Assembly: GCF_051014685.1 (NCBI RefSeq)
Contig: NC_135061.1
Coordinates: 7,488,029 to 7,552,028 of the forward strand
Origin: Ptiloglossa arizonensis
Lineage: Eukaryota; Arthropoda; Insecta; Hymenoptera; Colletidae
Length of the DNA: 64,000 nt
Reading direction: 5' to 3'
The notes under the pieces: model-generated
What the model saw: only the letters and a program-made list of their open reading frames with translations
The model's database searches: none
What the model was told of the DNA's origin: nothing
In this document: positions 24,254 to 38,370 of the stretch, piece after piece
How positions within the stretch are numbered: the stretch's first letter is position 1
How the letters are laid out: each line of letters begins with the position of its first letter
Program-made: the position numbers and the translations under genes

Positions 24254-27200
24254 TGGCATTATCTCCGAACCGGCCAGTGCCATTATCCATCGTCCATTTG
24301 AATTTTCAGCTCTCGTAATAACGACTAATACGAGACAAATGAACCGCGGGTGAAAGAAAGAGGGTGGGAGGAGGGGAGCCGGTCGGGAAGGGGACCGCCG
24401 GGAGGGGGAGGAAAGAGGAGCGGAGAAGCCAAGTGATTAATGGAGTCTCCGCGGCGAGCGAGAGCCCCGTCGGATAAGATCTCCGATGGAATTCCCGTGG
24501 CTTTTATATTGGATTTCTTTTAAATTCGTTACTTTATCCGGCACTATGTTAATAGCGGGCCGATATGAGAGCTCGCGGTTAAGAGGAGTTCATTTATCAT
24601 TCGCCGAGTCTCTCCCACCCGATCGGGTAGAGGGATCCGTCGAACTGCGACGAGAGTATGCGCGAACACGAGTGCGCGCACCCGCGCACCCGCGCGCAAC
24701 CCCACCAGTTAGTCACGAGTTTCGTAAAATTTTTGGCGGGACCCTATTCGACCATTTCCTCGCGACCCCCCTCGGCGAATTTGTGTCTTCGAACCTCGCA
24801 AACCGGTTCCCCGGTTCGAGCCTCTTTCCTCGTCACTACGGCGGTGATTGGACCGAGACGGGAAGAACCGGCAAAGATCATTGGCATCTAAGGAAAACAG
24901 GGAAATCGAGAGTTTACGATCCCATTGCTCGCGATCGAAGATTTCCATCGATCGAGAAACCCCGACGAAGGAGATTCCCAAAGGAAAGAACCTCTTCTTA
25001 ATGTAGAGCTACCTGGGTGGTGGAATCGGATCGAATTTGGGTCTTACGAGTAACTCAAAACTGAATTGAAATCGAGGCAAACCGCAAAGAGTAAACGATA
25101 TCTACGGACGTGTAAATATTCGCCAATGACCGCTCCGCGTCTTTTCTCCTTTTGCCCGATCGGGCCAGAAACGAGAGCGATCGATAGAGATTGAGAAAGT
25201 TAGGCACAAGGCGCGAGGAAGAACTTTTCGACGTTCGTAGGGCCCGAAGTAGTTCCCTGTTTCGAGATTCTCTTCTTCGATGATTGGATCGAGAGACTCT
25301 CGACCAAGTTGTACATCGTAGGAAGTACGTTTCCATCGAATTATGGACGTGGAAAATTAATTTTCGTGCCGTCCAATCTTCTCGCTCGATCGACATCGTT
25401 GTTCGTACAATTTATCTTATTTTTGGAATGTATGATACTCGAGCTAAACAACCCGGTGGAATTGGACGCAGGAAGCTTCGTACCGAGCAACGTTATCTTT
25501 CGTCCACCCAAACGGAGATATTTTCAAATTTTCTCGTTACACGAATCGCATCGGTCGAGCTGGAAGTCGCGAAGAAACTTCGCGACCGCTCGAAGAAATT
25601 TTGCAAAATAATCGTCGAGCCATCCGAGGAAAAGTGTGTTTCGATGTTCGCGAAACCTTTCTTCTTGACATTGATGCGATCGAAACGGAGCTTCAAAGGT
25701 TCCTAGACACAGGGAAGTTTCCCGGGGAGTGTAAAACGAAGCTTCGGAAGCTGAAACGGAGGTCGTTCGTCATCGGCTCGCGGCCAGCTCGGCGGAGAAA
25801 AGCACGAGCGGACGAGCCTGGAACACGTGTAGATGTCAAGGCGTTAATCCCTCGAGAGACGAAGAAGCATCTCTCGGTCTTCGGGCGCAGTTGTTCGATC
25901 GAAACGAGCACCAAACGATCCGTGGCCCGGTGAAACGATGACGCTGAGAATCGAACGAACCTACTCCCGATCCAACGGACACGATGACATTTTCCGAGCA
26001 AATGGTATTTCCAACGGACCGAAAAGAAATATTTATCTTTCGGGAGCCAATTTGCCCGAAGGAAGAATTTTCGAATTTACAAGATCGGTAGCTTCGATTT
26101 AACTTCGGGGATGAATTTATTTGCGTTCGAAATTAAGAAAAATTCAAATCGATATCGATCCGTGACATCTGCCAATCTTGTTACGTTGTCGCGGTGTAAC
26201 CTTGGGTAATTTAATCGTGAATATTTATTTGCAATATTTCTAAGATCGAAGAAGCAAAGATAGTCCAAAAGAACTTTTACGAATACCGTTACGAACCTTA
26301 CCATTGGTCTTATTATTATTCGTATCGTTGGCTAGATTGTATCGATGGTATTTAATATATCGAGTTTCCGTCGCACAGTGACAAGTATTTCCTGTCCTTG
26401 AAGAAATACTTGTGCAACGTTTACCCGTCACCGATTTATCTATCGATCATGCTTTCCGTTGAATAGCACTGGCCGAAACGTTACGTTCGAGCTGGGAACA
26501 GTTTCTTCGAGAGCTATAAAATTTGCCTCGATACCCGACCATTTCCCAGTTTCACGATATCTCGGATCGTTCGAGACGAGCATCGAGAACTATTTCGATT
26601 AAGAAATGGAGTATCGTTAAGTCACCTCCGTGGTTGGAGCAACGCGACCGCTCTAATTCCTTTCTACCGAATGCTGGAACATATTCAATGAGGTCCGAAG
26701 AGGCCACAGGCTGTTCTGCCACGCATACGGACAGACCTGGCGGTTTCCAAGCGGCGACAATGCGCGTACTCAAGAAGCGGCCGCTCGACGCGATGTTAAT
26801 GAGGCCCGATTAATCAACCGGCCAGGCGAATCTTAATGCAAACATGCGAAATCCTTGAGGCCTTGTGCCCTCTGGCGAAAGCACTTCCATCCGGTTCCGG
26901 TGCGTCGACGAGTATAAACAAAGTGCGAAACATCAAGGATATTTGGCCAGGAATGTTTACAAACGACCGATTCGGACATCGAAAATCGTCGAATACGGTT
27001 GCTTTTACGTTTCAACATTTTTTTCCAATATCTAGATCTTTTTTATCGAAAATCCGTTATAATTGCCGATTCTAACTTCGCTTTCGGCATTGGAGTCTAC
27101 GATCAACGTCTGCGAATAGTCGATGCTATTCTTCGAAGAGGACATCTTTCGAGAGGGACTACAATTCCGACCAATCGGTTCTCTTCTACCCTTAGCATTT

Positions 27201-30200
27201 TTGAAAAAAGCTTCGAATATTGCGCTCGTTTCCAAGCGTGTCTCTTACCAACGATACGATAAAGTATCGAGGTACCAAACATGGAATCTGGCGCGATGCT
27301 TCGTTTCAGGATTCCAGGAAATCCAATTTACATTTCCAGTCGGGCATCGGAGTCCGAAGTATACTATAATATACGGAAGGCGTGGTTTCTTTCGTATTTG
27401 CCACGCTTGATCGAGGATGGCGCTTCCGGTCCGGTTCCGGTGGCCGCTGAAAACCGATCGCTGACAGCCGGCTGACGTCTCGCTCGATCGGTGAAATCCG
27501 ATCGAATCGTTGGAAACGCCGGCCGATTTCGCCTCTCGCGGAAAACTGGTTTTCATTTTTTGTCAGAGGCATTCCGTTTTGTTGTACGATTTTCCGTGTT
27601 CGATGTTTGCCGCTTAGGTGAAACGGGAGTATCGTTCGACGAACAGAGACGTTCGAGGTAGACAGCCGAGCAAGTGTTCGCATCGTTCACAGTCACCCAA
27701 GTGTCTCCATCATCGCGACGGAATTCGAGCTCTGTCGGCGGCTTCGAGGCGCCTCGAATTTGTCAGTGAAAGCTCCAAATAAATTTAAACATCTTTACGT
27801 TGGGAGCGTTTCGCGCAGAGGCAAGATTCTTCGGGCTATTGTACGAGAATTGTTGGAGAGTCGCGAAGTTTCTCGGCCAGAGTCGACAGCGATTCGACGC
27901 GACTAAATCTCCGCGATCGGAGATTACATCCGCGATCTACGGGGTGATTCTAAATCGTTCGAGGTCTCGAGTTTCCACGGAAATAACGTAAGCTGCGTCC
28001 AGATCGAAGCAACATCGAGCAACATTTTTAACACACGACGACTTCTGGATACATTTTACCCGCACCGAAGCGATACAATTCGAGGAACACTTTGGGCTTC
28101 GTTACGATGTCGGAGTTACATTTATTACCGGCAACGACTCGTCCACACTCGAGTCGGTTTGTTCCAGGCTGCGAGCCGAAGAAGACCGAAAACGAGCGAA
28201 GAAGACTTACACCTTGCAGCTGCTGCATTTATCGTAATCGGTGGTGAAAAGAAGAGGAAACGAAATGTACGGTAACGAGTCTAGACCGTCAGAAATTCCG
28301 CCTACGAATTATCAACGCTTTGAAACCCACAAATCTCGTATTCTGTCTCACCGTTTTCGATATTTTTCCATACACAAGAAACACGAAACACGAAACACGA
28401 AACATCGACAAAATGTTCCTCGATGTTGCTTCGGTGAAGATGCGGCTTCACGCTCGACGCGTTTTGGGCCGGAGATGTAAATTTTGTGCAACGCGAGACA
28501 CAGTTTATCGATATCGGTTTCGAAGGTAAAAATACGGTAGAAGTACGCGAGAGGTTGCAAAAATTGTATCGTTCGAAACCAGTGACCGTTCGAGGTGTTA
28601 TCGGTTTTATAATCGTCGAGTCTTAACCCTTTCTTCCTCGGAAAAAATATTCATTCGGGTTGGTGCGCATCACGGAGAATTATCCCCTTTTCTCTGTCCG
28701 TGTGTACCGTGTGTACCGTGTGTTTCGAGAACACGGACCAGGTCGAAATTTTTAAATTCCTCGCTCGAAAAGAGACGAAAAACGGTCTTTCACCGTTTTG
28801 CAATCCGAGACACGGTTTTTGAGATACAAGCAATTAAAGTTTACTGTTGTGACTCCCGGTGCGCGCTATTTATGTCCCGGTCAGCTGATCGCTCAGCCGC
28901 ATACGCATTTACACGTGTAAAAATTTTAACCGGGTATATCTCCAAAAGGAAACCTCGAATAACGAAATGGTAAAAAATTTGTCCGACTCGTTCGATCTTT
29001 TTCAAACACCTTTTATATTTCACGTTTTCTGCGCCAAGCGGCGCGATTATTTTCCATCGCTGTTCGACGCTTCGTTCAATACGACACTCTGCTTCGACAA
29101 CTCGAAACGGTTGGACTATAATTATACCTTTTCGGAGAAAAAATATTAAACGAATCTGGCTAGAGACAAGTAAGATTCGGAATTCAGGAATCCTGACCTT
29201 TTGATAATCGACCCGAGCGAGGTCGGGTAACAGTGCCGGAGTACGATAATTTGCATTGCAAAGTGTTTAGACATAACGAACGTACTCGAGACAATCCTTT
29301 CTTTCGCCTTTGATCCGTAAATCCAGGTAAAATATTTCAAGGATTATACTTGTGCACATTTTTATCGCGTCAAAAATACCGCTTATCGTCGAACTGCAGC
29401 GTTCGTATAAAACTTGAACAATTTTATTATTCACTTTTGAACTTTTAGATGCTTCGGAAAAATTTCTATTAAATTGAAAACCAAAACTGTACAATTTGAG
29501 GTAGCTGCCGCGCGTAAAAATAATTACGGTAATATCGAACGCAATAGGAACTAAACGGTCCGTACTTTCGAATCGTTGGAAGGAATCGAAAATTGCGAAT
29601 AAGTTCGCGACGCGAGAAACACGCGCGGATCCTAAAACCGCACAAAAGCGGAATGGTGGGGAAAACGGAGAGAGATCCACTCTCGCCGGGTGGATCGACT
29701 ATACCTCTTAATCCAGATTGAAAATATGTAAATAAATCGACTCGCGGCTCCGCAGGCCGGATGCCCGCTCCGTATTCCCCGTCGAAAAAGTATTTTAATA
29801 GAAACGATTCATCATTCCGCGGGGCCCCCGACGAGCTTCTTTTTCTTCCTCGTCGAAGAAGAAGCTCGCTGCTTGGACCCTCGACCGCTCTCCCACAAAT
29901 CCGCGCCAGGATCCACTTCCTTCGTCTCTCTCGCTCCTCGCCGAGAGTCCTTTGTCCCCTGTTCGCTTTCAATTTTTACCGGATTTCGCGGAATTTCGAT
30001 CGAAAGGTTTTCGCTTTATCTTCCCGGGCCACCTCACCTCCCCGGTTCTCGTTCTTTTTGCTCGCTCGAATTATGCGGGGATACGCGATGGATTTCGCGG
30101 AATTTCTACGGTTCGCATCGCCTGCTCGCATAATTTCTTCGCCGAGGCGTTCTGCGCGGCGCGGATTTCCAAGCAATCCTTGGTTATGGTTGATCCCCAA

Positions 30201-30211
30201 TAGCGCACACG
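24254..30211. other. Non-coding; possible regulatory blocks at 24480-24610 and 26760-26850
   Basis: No exon recognised. At 24480-24610 an AT-rich block (TTTTATATTGGATTTC, GTTAATAGCGG, TTCATTTATCATTCGCC) sits inside G-rich DNA. At 26790-26845 homeodomain words (GTTAATGAGGC, GATTAATCAACC) are followed by ATGCAAAC at 26836-26843, one base from the POU octamer. Small repeats of CACGAAA (28382-28402) and TGTGTACCG (28701-28723) are present. Confidence 0.35.
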
Positions 30212-30255
30212 GACGCTCGAGAGACGCTCGAGAGACGCTCGAGAGACGCTCGAGA
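30212..30255. repeat. GACGCTCGAGA tandem repeat, 4 copies
   Basis: Four exact 11-bp units, each with the palindrome CTCGAG. Confidence 0.95.
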
Positions 30256-33200
30256 GACGACCGCGTCACGCTCGCGGGACATGTATCGTCGGGAGAAAGA
30301 AAGATCGCCCCCGGATAGGGAGAAACGCGGGAACCACGAGTATCGAGAATGTGGACAGTGAGTAAGTTTGGCTCGGTCGTTAGATTTACGGAGCTCGAGT
30401 GGAACCTTTCGCACAATGCGGCTCGTGATTCTTTCCGGAACTCGTTCGGTCTTTCGTTCTTCCATGAACGGTACGAGTAATGCCAGTGGAAATAGTGTCG
30501 ACTAATTTTACTTAATCGCGGGTCTCGCTGAGGTTAACCGACACGCGTCACCCGCGAAGAAAACCAATCGGTTTTTCTCTCTACAGCGTATATAGCTTTA
30601 CGTTTCTTCGATTTGTTATATTCCGATTTTGCGTTCAACAACTTGGAATTATTAGCTGCGAACCTATCGAAGGCTAATTAAAATGTTCGACCCTGTGCCG
30701 CTTGGAAATTCCTTCCGTGATCGATCTTCTCGTCTCCCTCCCGTGTATACGTCGACAGATTCGACCATTTAGCAAGAAAACTGTACACAGTTCGATAAGA
30801 ACCTCGACCGTTTCGGTTCGGCGTGTCTCTATGTCGTGGCAAACTATTCGCAATATTCCTTCCAGAGATTATACCGATCGAATTTCAGCATTATACCGAT
30901 GTACATATGGACGAAAGAAAAATCAATCGTGGCAGGAATTGCGAGTAGTACGGGGTCAGACGTTTCGGTCAGCCTTCTCGAGGCCTGCGACTAAACGAAA
31001 ATTCTATTATTTTTTGTTCTCCTACGAGTCCTGTGAGCACCGAGTGTCGCTCAAAGGGGAAGACTCGGGGCCGAAACGAGTCAAATGGAAAACTTTCTTG
31101 GCAATTTTTTTACAACATAAAATTTCCCATGAAACTTTTTCATTCAATTGGAATATTTTCCACGTATTCTTTAACATTTCGAAACATAAATTTTATATTT
31201 CTCAAACATCGTTTAGATTCGTACGATTTGTAATTTTTTACTTCGGACCAACGTAAAAAATGTTGCGATGTTTACGAAGAACGTTTATTACTTTGCAAAA
31301 TATATTTCCGAATGTTGAAGAATATACACGCGCGAAAAACATTATCTCGGTTCACTAGTTTACTATCCCCTGGTTAGGCGTCGCTCGAGGATCGCGTCCG
31401 CCGAGCGCTGGTGAGAATCGAGCTTTAGGTTTGGCTCTTTGTGCTCGCGCGAGTTTCGCGGCCCTTTTGTTTCCCTGTTTCGATCGCGATCGGCCCGGTT
31501 CGCGGCTCTATCGCCGAGAGAAGACTCCGTTTGGAGGCCACCGGTTTTTCTGCGAGTTCTTCTGCGGTTTCTTGTTCGGCGAACGCGATTCGTCCCCGGA
31601 GTTCGATGTCTCATTATGTCAGAGCTGCCGGGATTTCGGTAGAATTCCGCACGCTCTTCTGTGTCCGCTCGTTTTCTTCTGCGTTCTTCTTCGACCGCTT
31701 CTTTCCGTGTTTCCTCTTGTCGTGGATGTTTCGTGCCTCCGTTCAGTTTTGTCCCGATCTCTTTCGTCCCCGCCCAATTCCGTTCAACTCGATAGTTACT
31801 CGAGAATATATAAATAATCCCCAAAACGGAAAAGATAACGTCACGATCCGAAGATGATCTTCCACCTCGAAGAACGTTCTTTTACTTCTTTGCGAAAGTA
31901 TCGAGGTTTGGCCCTTGATCGATCGAAACGAGAGAAAATGCAGCGAAAATTACAGAGCAACGTTTCTGTCGTAGTAAGCGGTCCCCGTTCAGAAATTTAC
32001 CGTAGCTGTAAAAAAACTCGCAACGAATAAATTTGATCTTGACGAAAGTATCGCGGAAAAAAATGATCGAAGAAATGACGTATCGAAAGTCCGATCGTGG
32101 CCGAAACGGTTGAACGATTTTCGTCGCGTTACGGAGGAATTCGGGTCCGGTGTGACGGCGCGAAGAGCACGAACGAAAAATCGCGGGAACGGGTCGAAGA
32201 CGGTTAACGGGACCGGGCACGTAATCCAGAAAACTCGGCCCGGATGATCCGGCGCGCGGCCGTCCGAAAGGAGACCAGATTTTTCCATTATTCATTAACT
32301 CGGGACGACCGTCACATCCCGATTGGTTTCTTGCCGGTCGCGCTATTAGGAATCAATCGAGCCTCGAGATATCGGTGCCTCCTCGGTGACAGCCGCTCTC
32401 CGAAACGTCCCGTAAGAACGCCACGGGACCATCGACTCCTCGTGATCGAGGATCGTCTCGTTCCGTTTGCGCGATACGTTTCGGTTGCTACGCTCGCGTA
32501 AAAACCCCTCGATCGCGCCGCGTCGATTCCAGACTCGGAACAGAGTTGTTGCACGATCCTCCGCGAGTCAAGGGCTTCGTTGTTGCTATTGTACGTTCGC
32601 TCGATAAAAAAGTTCAATCGAAGAACGGAAAAAAGCGTCGACGGAAACCAACCACCGCGCGATACGTTTTATTCGAAAACGTCGCGAGTGGAAATTTTTC
32701 CGCTATCCGAAGATCAACGACGCGAAAGAGGTACAATAATAATCGCGATAATCAAATTTTGACGCTTTCGAAGCGATGTTTGCAAATGCGTTTAACGTCT
32801 CAATTTCAATCGACCGAATAGGATTCGTAGGATTGTACACGAGTCCGAAATAAATAGATCGCTTCGACGTGTCAATTTCTAACCAAAATGAACTTTTACT
32901 TCATTGTATTCCAGATGAAAATTTCAGCGCTATAAAAATAATTGTATTTTTCGTTGTATCGCGCGATCGGTTCTTTCAAAATTGATAGCTACAGCTTTGC
33001 ACGAATTTAAGTAATTCGATGGAACGAAAGACGATGAAAAACAACTGTACATCGGATCGGTTCGAAAGGAACGATCCGGTAAACAAAGGTCCAAGTGTCG
33101 ATAATAGTTATCAGCCAAGTTACATATTCCAGTAACGGGGCCGGTACGTCCCAATCTGGACGCGAATATCTTCGGTTTGAAGAAGAATTCGTAATTTTTC

Positions 33201-33454
33201 TTAATCTCGCGTTTAAATATAGTTTTCTTCGAACGAACGAGTCGCTAATCGTATCGACCGTAAGCTTTCGTCGATCCGAATGGTATTCGGCAAAAATTGA
33301 CGCACAATGACCACTCGACATGGGTCTGCGAATCAACTTTAACACCGAGACGAAATAAAGGTAAATAGTTGTTTCGAGCGAGAGTTTCGACTTTCTACGG
33401 TAAATTTCCATTCGTCTGCCACCATTTCAACGCGGAACTGAGATCGTCGTAGCG
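30256..33454. other. Non-coding; nothing recognised
   Basis: A region near 31380-31860 is open on both strands in several frames, but the translations are Arg/Phe/Ser-rich with no domains, which is what CpG-rich non-coding DNA gives. No exon is called. Confidence 0.45.
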
Positions 33455-33645
33455 CAGAATTGCAATTTTATTACCAAAATAAATAAATGCCGCGAGTCAG
33501 CGTCTGCGCCGTAACGCGTCGTAATTCGTATATAATTGGTTTTCACGAATAAAACAAATTGTCGAATAAGTCGATGTCTGCTTCGCGACGTATCATAATT
33601 TATACATATATAATTGGTTTTCGCGAATAAAAGAAATCTACCTCG
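33455..33645. repeat. Tandem repeat of 78 bp, about 2.5 copies
   Basis: TATAATTGGTTTTCACGAAT at 33531 recurs as TATAATTGGTTTTCGCGAAT at 33609, with matching upstream sequence (CGTAACGCGTCGTAATT against CGCGACGTATCATAATT). A diverged partial third copy precedes them at about 33455. Confidence 0.75.
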
Positions 33646-34589
33646 AGGAGAACGCGTAAACGTACATTGGCTGGACACTTGTCATCTTGGAATACTATGT
33701 ACCAGGTTATTCGATAAGTTTTGTCATCCGAACGTTCGAACAACTGTAAATATACGAACGAGTCGACAAAGTTACAGGGATACCGAGAGTCATCGAAACA
33801 TCTATCCTCGGATCGGAAGAAGGTAACAAACGTATCGACCTGATCCGTTTGCGGAGAGTGGTCGATCGGTAACGAGGTCGCGAATACGAAGTTTCGACGC
33901 TTCGAACAATTTTTCGACGCGTCGGAGTCGTGAGAAATTCCTCGAGGAAATTGGAAATTCCTTCTCACGGACGGCTTTTACGAGTTCCGAGCGAAAAGTT
34001 GTAAGTTCCGGCGGTCGACGGAAATTCAATGGGATCGTGGCTCGCGGGACGAGCTGAAATATGGTCGGTCCGACACCAGAGTGGCTCGCGAAGAAAACGA
34101 TCGTGTTGCCAGTTGCCGAAGAAAGCGAGCATTCAGGCTCCGCGCGTTTCTTCGCCCCGAAGAGACGTTTCGTCCATAAAAAGAGACCCCGCTGGAAGCG
34201 CCAATCGTTTCGCTTGGCAAGTGTAACGTTTACAGGCTGCCTCTAATTGGTGTTCGAGGCTGATGAACGCCAATGAAACATGGAAAAGATGGGAGCACCA
34301 GATACGTTCTGTACGCATCTACCGTTCCCTTGGATTCGACTCGCCGGAGAGTCGTTCTTCGAACGATTATTCCTCGGATTCGTTGTTCACCTGTAAATCC
34401 GTACATTTCGATAAAAAACAATGAAAAAACTCCGCGAAGCCGAATTTATTCGCTCGTAGGCGCGTTGCTCCGTTTCCAAGTTATCGTATCGATCGATAAC
34501 CTAAGAAGCTTCCATCTAACGGTGATCCAGTATCGGTACTTTCAATTTATTCACCTGTAAACTTATCGTTTTATTTTCAAGCGGTCGAA
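33646..34589. other. Non-coding; nothing recognised
   Basis: AT-moderate sequence with short overlapping open frames on both strands and no recognisable protein or RNA features. Confidence 0.4.
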
Positions 34590-35060
34590 CGAATTTAAAA
34601 TCCCTGAACGATTGTACGTTACAGTAGTCCAGTATTGGCACTTCCATATCGAGGTTCGAGTGACAGCTAGCCGTGCTATTTCTCCTAGCAAGAACCGTTC
34701 AAAGACAGAAGAGATCATAGTCTGGAAGTTGCGTTACTGTTCTCGGACTCGAGACTTCTCGATCGGTAAGAAATACACTCTACGGTAGTTAGCGTTCCAA
34801 TCAACTGCAGACAGGCTCCTCTTTCTCGTATTTATTACAAAATCAACGCGGACATCGCTATCGAAGTTGACGGACACTGGACATTGTCTCAGAAGTAGCT
34901 AACAGTTCTATCAACTGGCTTCGAGTCTTTCCGTTTTGTATTTACTATATTTCGAAATCGGTCTCCACCTGAAATGGCAGAAACTGTAACAGTTTTAAAA
35001 CTACTCGATACTCCGATCAACTGGACCGGAATATCTTGTTAATTTTTCTCAAATTTACTT
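34590..35060. repeat. Degenerate tandem array, period about 107 bp
   Basis: TAGTTAGCGTTCCAATCAACTG (ending near 34807), TAGCTAACAGTTCTATCAACTGG (near 34918) and CTCGATACTCCGATCAACTGG (near 35024) mark three copies 106-110 bp apart. Each of the first two is followed by CTTTC-TGTATTTACTA-type sequence. Confidence 0.6.
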
Positions 35061-35740
35061 ACAAGATTTTTCTCAAAGTTGAAACTTTTTGTCGATAAGA
35101 ATAACTCGGTTACGCTGCGTTAACCGTCGAAAGTTATCAAAGTTGAAAAACAATCGGTCCCGTTGCCCGTTTATCCCAGGACCGTTTAGAGGATCGTTAC
35201 CAAAGCTGAGAATGGCTGGAAACAATTCGAAGCTACCCTCTTTCGACAGGACTTGGGATCGCGCAAGTTGCTCTCCGTAGCTGCGCATTAAAATCCTTAG
35301 AACGAAATATTACACATCCCCGAATAGTCCGCCCCTTCTTTGCTCGTTACCAGCAATATGGCCCCCCCCCCCTCCTCCTCCCTCCCTGCCCCTTTTTAGT
35401 GGAAGCTACCCCGAATCGAGCGAGGCCAGACCAGTCCGTGCCACTATAAATCTCGGAAGTTTTAATGCCTCGCAGCCTGCACGGGCGTCCCTCTCTCCCC
35501 CTCCCCCCTTCTCACCCCCTCTCCTCTTCTGATCGCAGAAACGCAAGCCCCCTCCGTCCCTCGGCAACCCCGTTCGATCCACGAATCCATCCGTAACCCA
35601 GTCCACCCCTTCCGTCGTATTTGCATACGCGCATAATAGCGGCGCGGAGAGAGCTACCCTTTACTATTAATTTTATAAAATCATTCCGGCCCGCTTTCTC
35701 TGCATCCCCGCTTTCGTCTTCTTGCCTCTTTTCTCTCCGC
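35061..35740. other. Non-coding; C-rich tract and possible regulatory block with a POU octamer
   Basis: C11 at 35362-35372 is followed by CTC/CCT-rich DNA. ACTATAAATCTCGG occurs near 35442 and a perfect octamer ATTTGCAT at 35619-35626, then GCATAATAGC and TTAATTTTATAAAATC words near 35670. In Drosophila the Pdm POU proteins act just before Castor and regulate it, so a POU site in this locus is plausible, but one 8-mer is weak evidence. Confidence 0.3.
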
Positions 35741-38340
35741 GCGGTACCCCCGGGGACCCTCGTCGGCTTATTTAAATAACGGATTTTCGAAATCTCGTTT
35801 TCGTTTCGAGATCACGAGGGGGTCGCGAGCACGTGTGTGCCCATATTTCGTTGCGGTGGTACCCCCGTGTGATCCAATGCCGAAATTTTTCACTCGGGGA
35901 TGCCCGATCGAGTTTTTTTCTATTTCGTTTCACTTGCATTCTTTTCGTCGAAGAACAATCGAGCAAGATCGGTTCCGGTGTCCGGAGATCGATCGTTGCA
36001 ACGAACGGGGCGTGGTTTCGAAAAGGACGATCCTGCCATAATATTTTCGGACACTTTTACTCCAGTATTCTCGATTTTAACGTTTGTTAAAAACGACGCG
36101 GAGAAGCGAGTTCCGGTGACATTTTTAACGTTTCTTTAATTTTTCGATCCCAACGGTCTAGTGAAAAATCTTCTTCCTTGGAAAAGTTTCCTCCCGACAG
36201 GAACAGAGAATTTAGATACGTTTAGAGTAAGTACGTCTTCTTGTACTTCGTTACCGAAAAAGGCTTGTCGCTTAAACGTATCGTCCCAAACGCAAATACT
36301 CGGGTAGTGCGCAGACGATGAAACGTTACACAACCGAAGAAAAATGATAAAAAACGAAGGCAACGGTTCGAGTATATTTTTATGTAAAATATCGTACGTA
36401 AAAATGTAATTTTTCGTGGAACGTTTGTCGAAGAAAGTGTACGGAAAGCAACGATTCCACGTGTATTCGGTGATCCACGGCCAGAGCTAACCAAAATCGC
36501 GAGTAAATCACTACAGCCGGATCTAGTCCGTACCTAAAATAGGAGCTATCGGCAGTTCATAACTCGCGTTACCGTCGAAGAAAGTTCCCTCTCGACGATT
36601 CCAAATTTCCCGCAGCTGGACGGGCAGAGAAATCGATTCGCTCGTGCGCCGTTTCAAGAGGAAGCGTCCTCTGTCAGCACGTCGCTCCGCGGACAGGAGA
36701 ACTCGATTAATTACTCGGCGCACGCTCGTTAATTAGCCTCGAAGGTTGCCAACGTGCATCTCCCCGTTAAAGTCGAATCAGCGACCGCAACAACGCCTCG
36801 ATTAAACATAACCGATCCTAAAAGAGGTGAACCCTTCTCTGTCGTTTCGTCGAAAAGTCGCGGTCGACCCGCAACATCGTTCAACGAACAACGAAATCCA
36901 TTTTCGGGAGACGAACGACCGAGGAAAAGAGCGCGCGTTTTTCCGCGCGAGTGGTCGACCAGTCGTTAAGACGTTTTAGCGCGTTTCGCGAAACGAAGAC
37001 GAAGAAGGTGAACAGGGGAAGAGTTGGCCCCCGGTAGGTCTACTTAGAGCCGATAGAGGCGGCCTAACTACCGTAACCGTATCCAGGTCTAAATAGTTGG
37101 AGTTACGCTAAGTAGCCCTAACCAGATTAGTAAGTCGTTGCGTGCTCTATTTTTAACGGCGCGCCGCCGGCATTCGAGGCGTTTTACGCGGAACGCTACA
37201 GAGGCCGGGATGCCAAGAGAAACAGAGACGGAAGGAGGTTAGTCGGATAAAAAGCAACCGGGCGAGAGTAAAGGATACAAGAAGGGAACCTACCAGCCGA
37301 AGCTTTATCCTAATCCCCGTAAACGAGACACGTCCTCCTCGAAGCGTTGCCCTTCGTTTTCTATCCCCTCTCGCCTAACCTTCTTTTCTCGACGCGGCTC
37401 CGTTTCGTTGCTCTCCGACGGCTCCCGATCGAAGTCGTTTATTTGCGTAAAGATTACTCGCGCGAGCTAGCTGCCGCGTAAACTTGCCTCGGTTTCACGG
37501 AATTTCTTCCGGGAGTTTTTCCTCCTTTTTTACTCGCATCGATGAAATTGTTCCGTTCGTTCGCTTCTTTCGAGGTTCTTGGAAATTTTCTTCCCGATTT
37601 TCCACTTTCGGTCGGTTCTCGTATACCCGTGGACTCGTAACTCGAGTTTCAAACTCGAGTCGTGGGTTTTAACACGCACGAGTGTAACGCACGACCGGTG
37701 AAATTATAAGTGGACGTATTTAATTCGATATTTTAGCGACTCGATTCGAACGGATCGATAATTTTCCAGTTCCTCTTTATACGATTTCCGTAACTTTATC
37801 TCGGTATACGCAGTCACTTTGTTACACTTTGATCGCTAACGTTCAAGGTCTTCTGCCTTCTCCGTCGCTGAATCATTTTTCACGCAAACGTTTACATTTA
37901 TCGAGTTTTCCATCGTATTTTCGTATCTATATTGTGCTATTTCGAACGAACGTCGAAGTTTCCTACCTACTTTCACTTTCTTCGAGACGTTTCCCGCGGT
38001 TTTCTCGTCGCTCTTCGAGTACTCCGATCTCTTGTTTGGCCACCTCGTTTCTCCTTCGCTCTTGGAGGCTCTTCGTTTTTCAATTTCCCAGCCAACAACT
38101 CTTCCCAGTTCGAGCGATTCTCCAGCTCGCGTTCGTCCAAATCCCACCGATCGGTTTCTCGGATTTCCCATGTCGGCTCTCGATACCGTTCCACCTCTTT
38201 CCGCAAGCTCCGATTTCCCGGTGTTTTCGTACCGGCCGTAATCGGGAACACGCGCGATACGGCATCCCCGTAGTGGATCCTTTCGAGGTTCGCGAAATCC
38301 AAATATTGGATTTCGGCAAACATAGTTCCTCGCGTTCGCG

Positions 38341-38370
38341 GCTGCGGCGGCTGCGGCGGCTGCGGCGGCG
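38341..38370. repeat. GCTGCGGCG tandem repeat, 3 copies
   Basis: Three exact 9-bp units plus a partial fourth. Confidence 0.9.
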
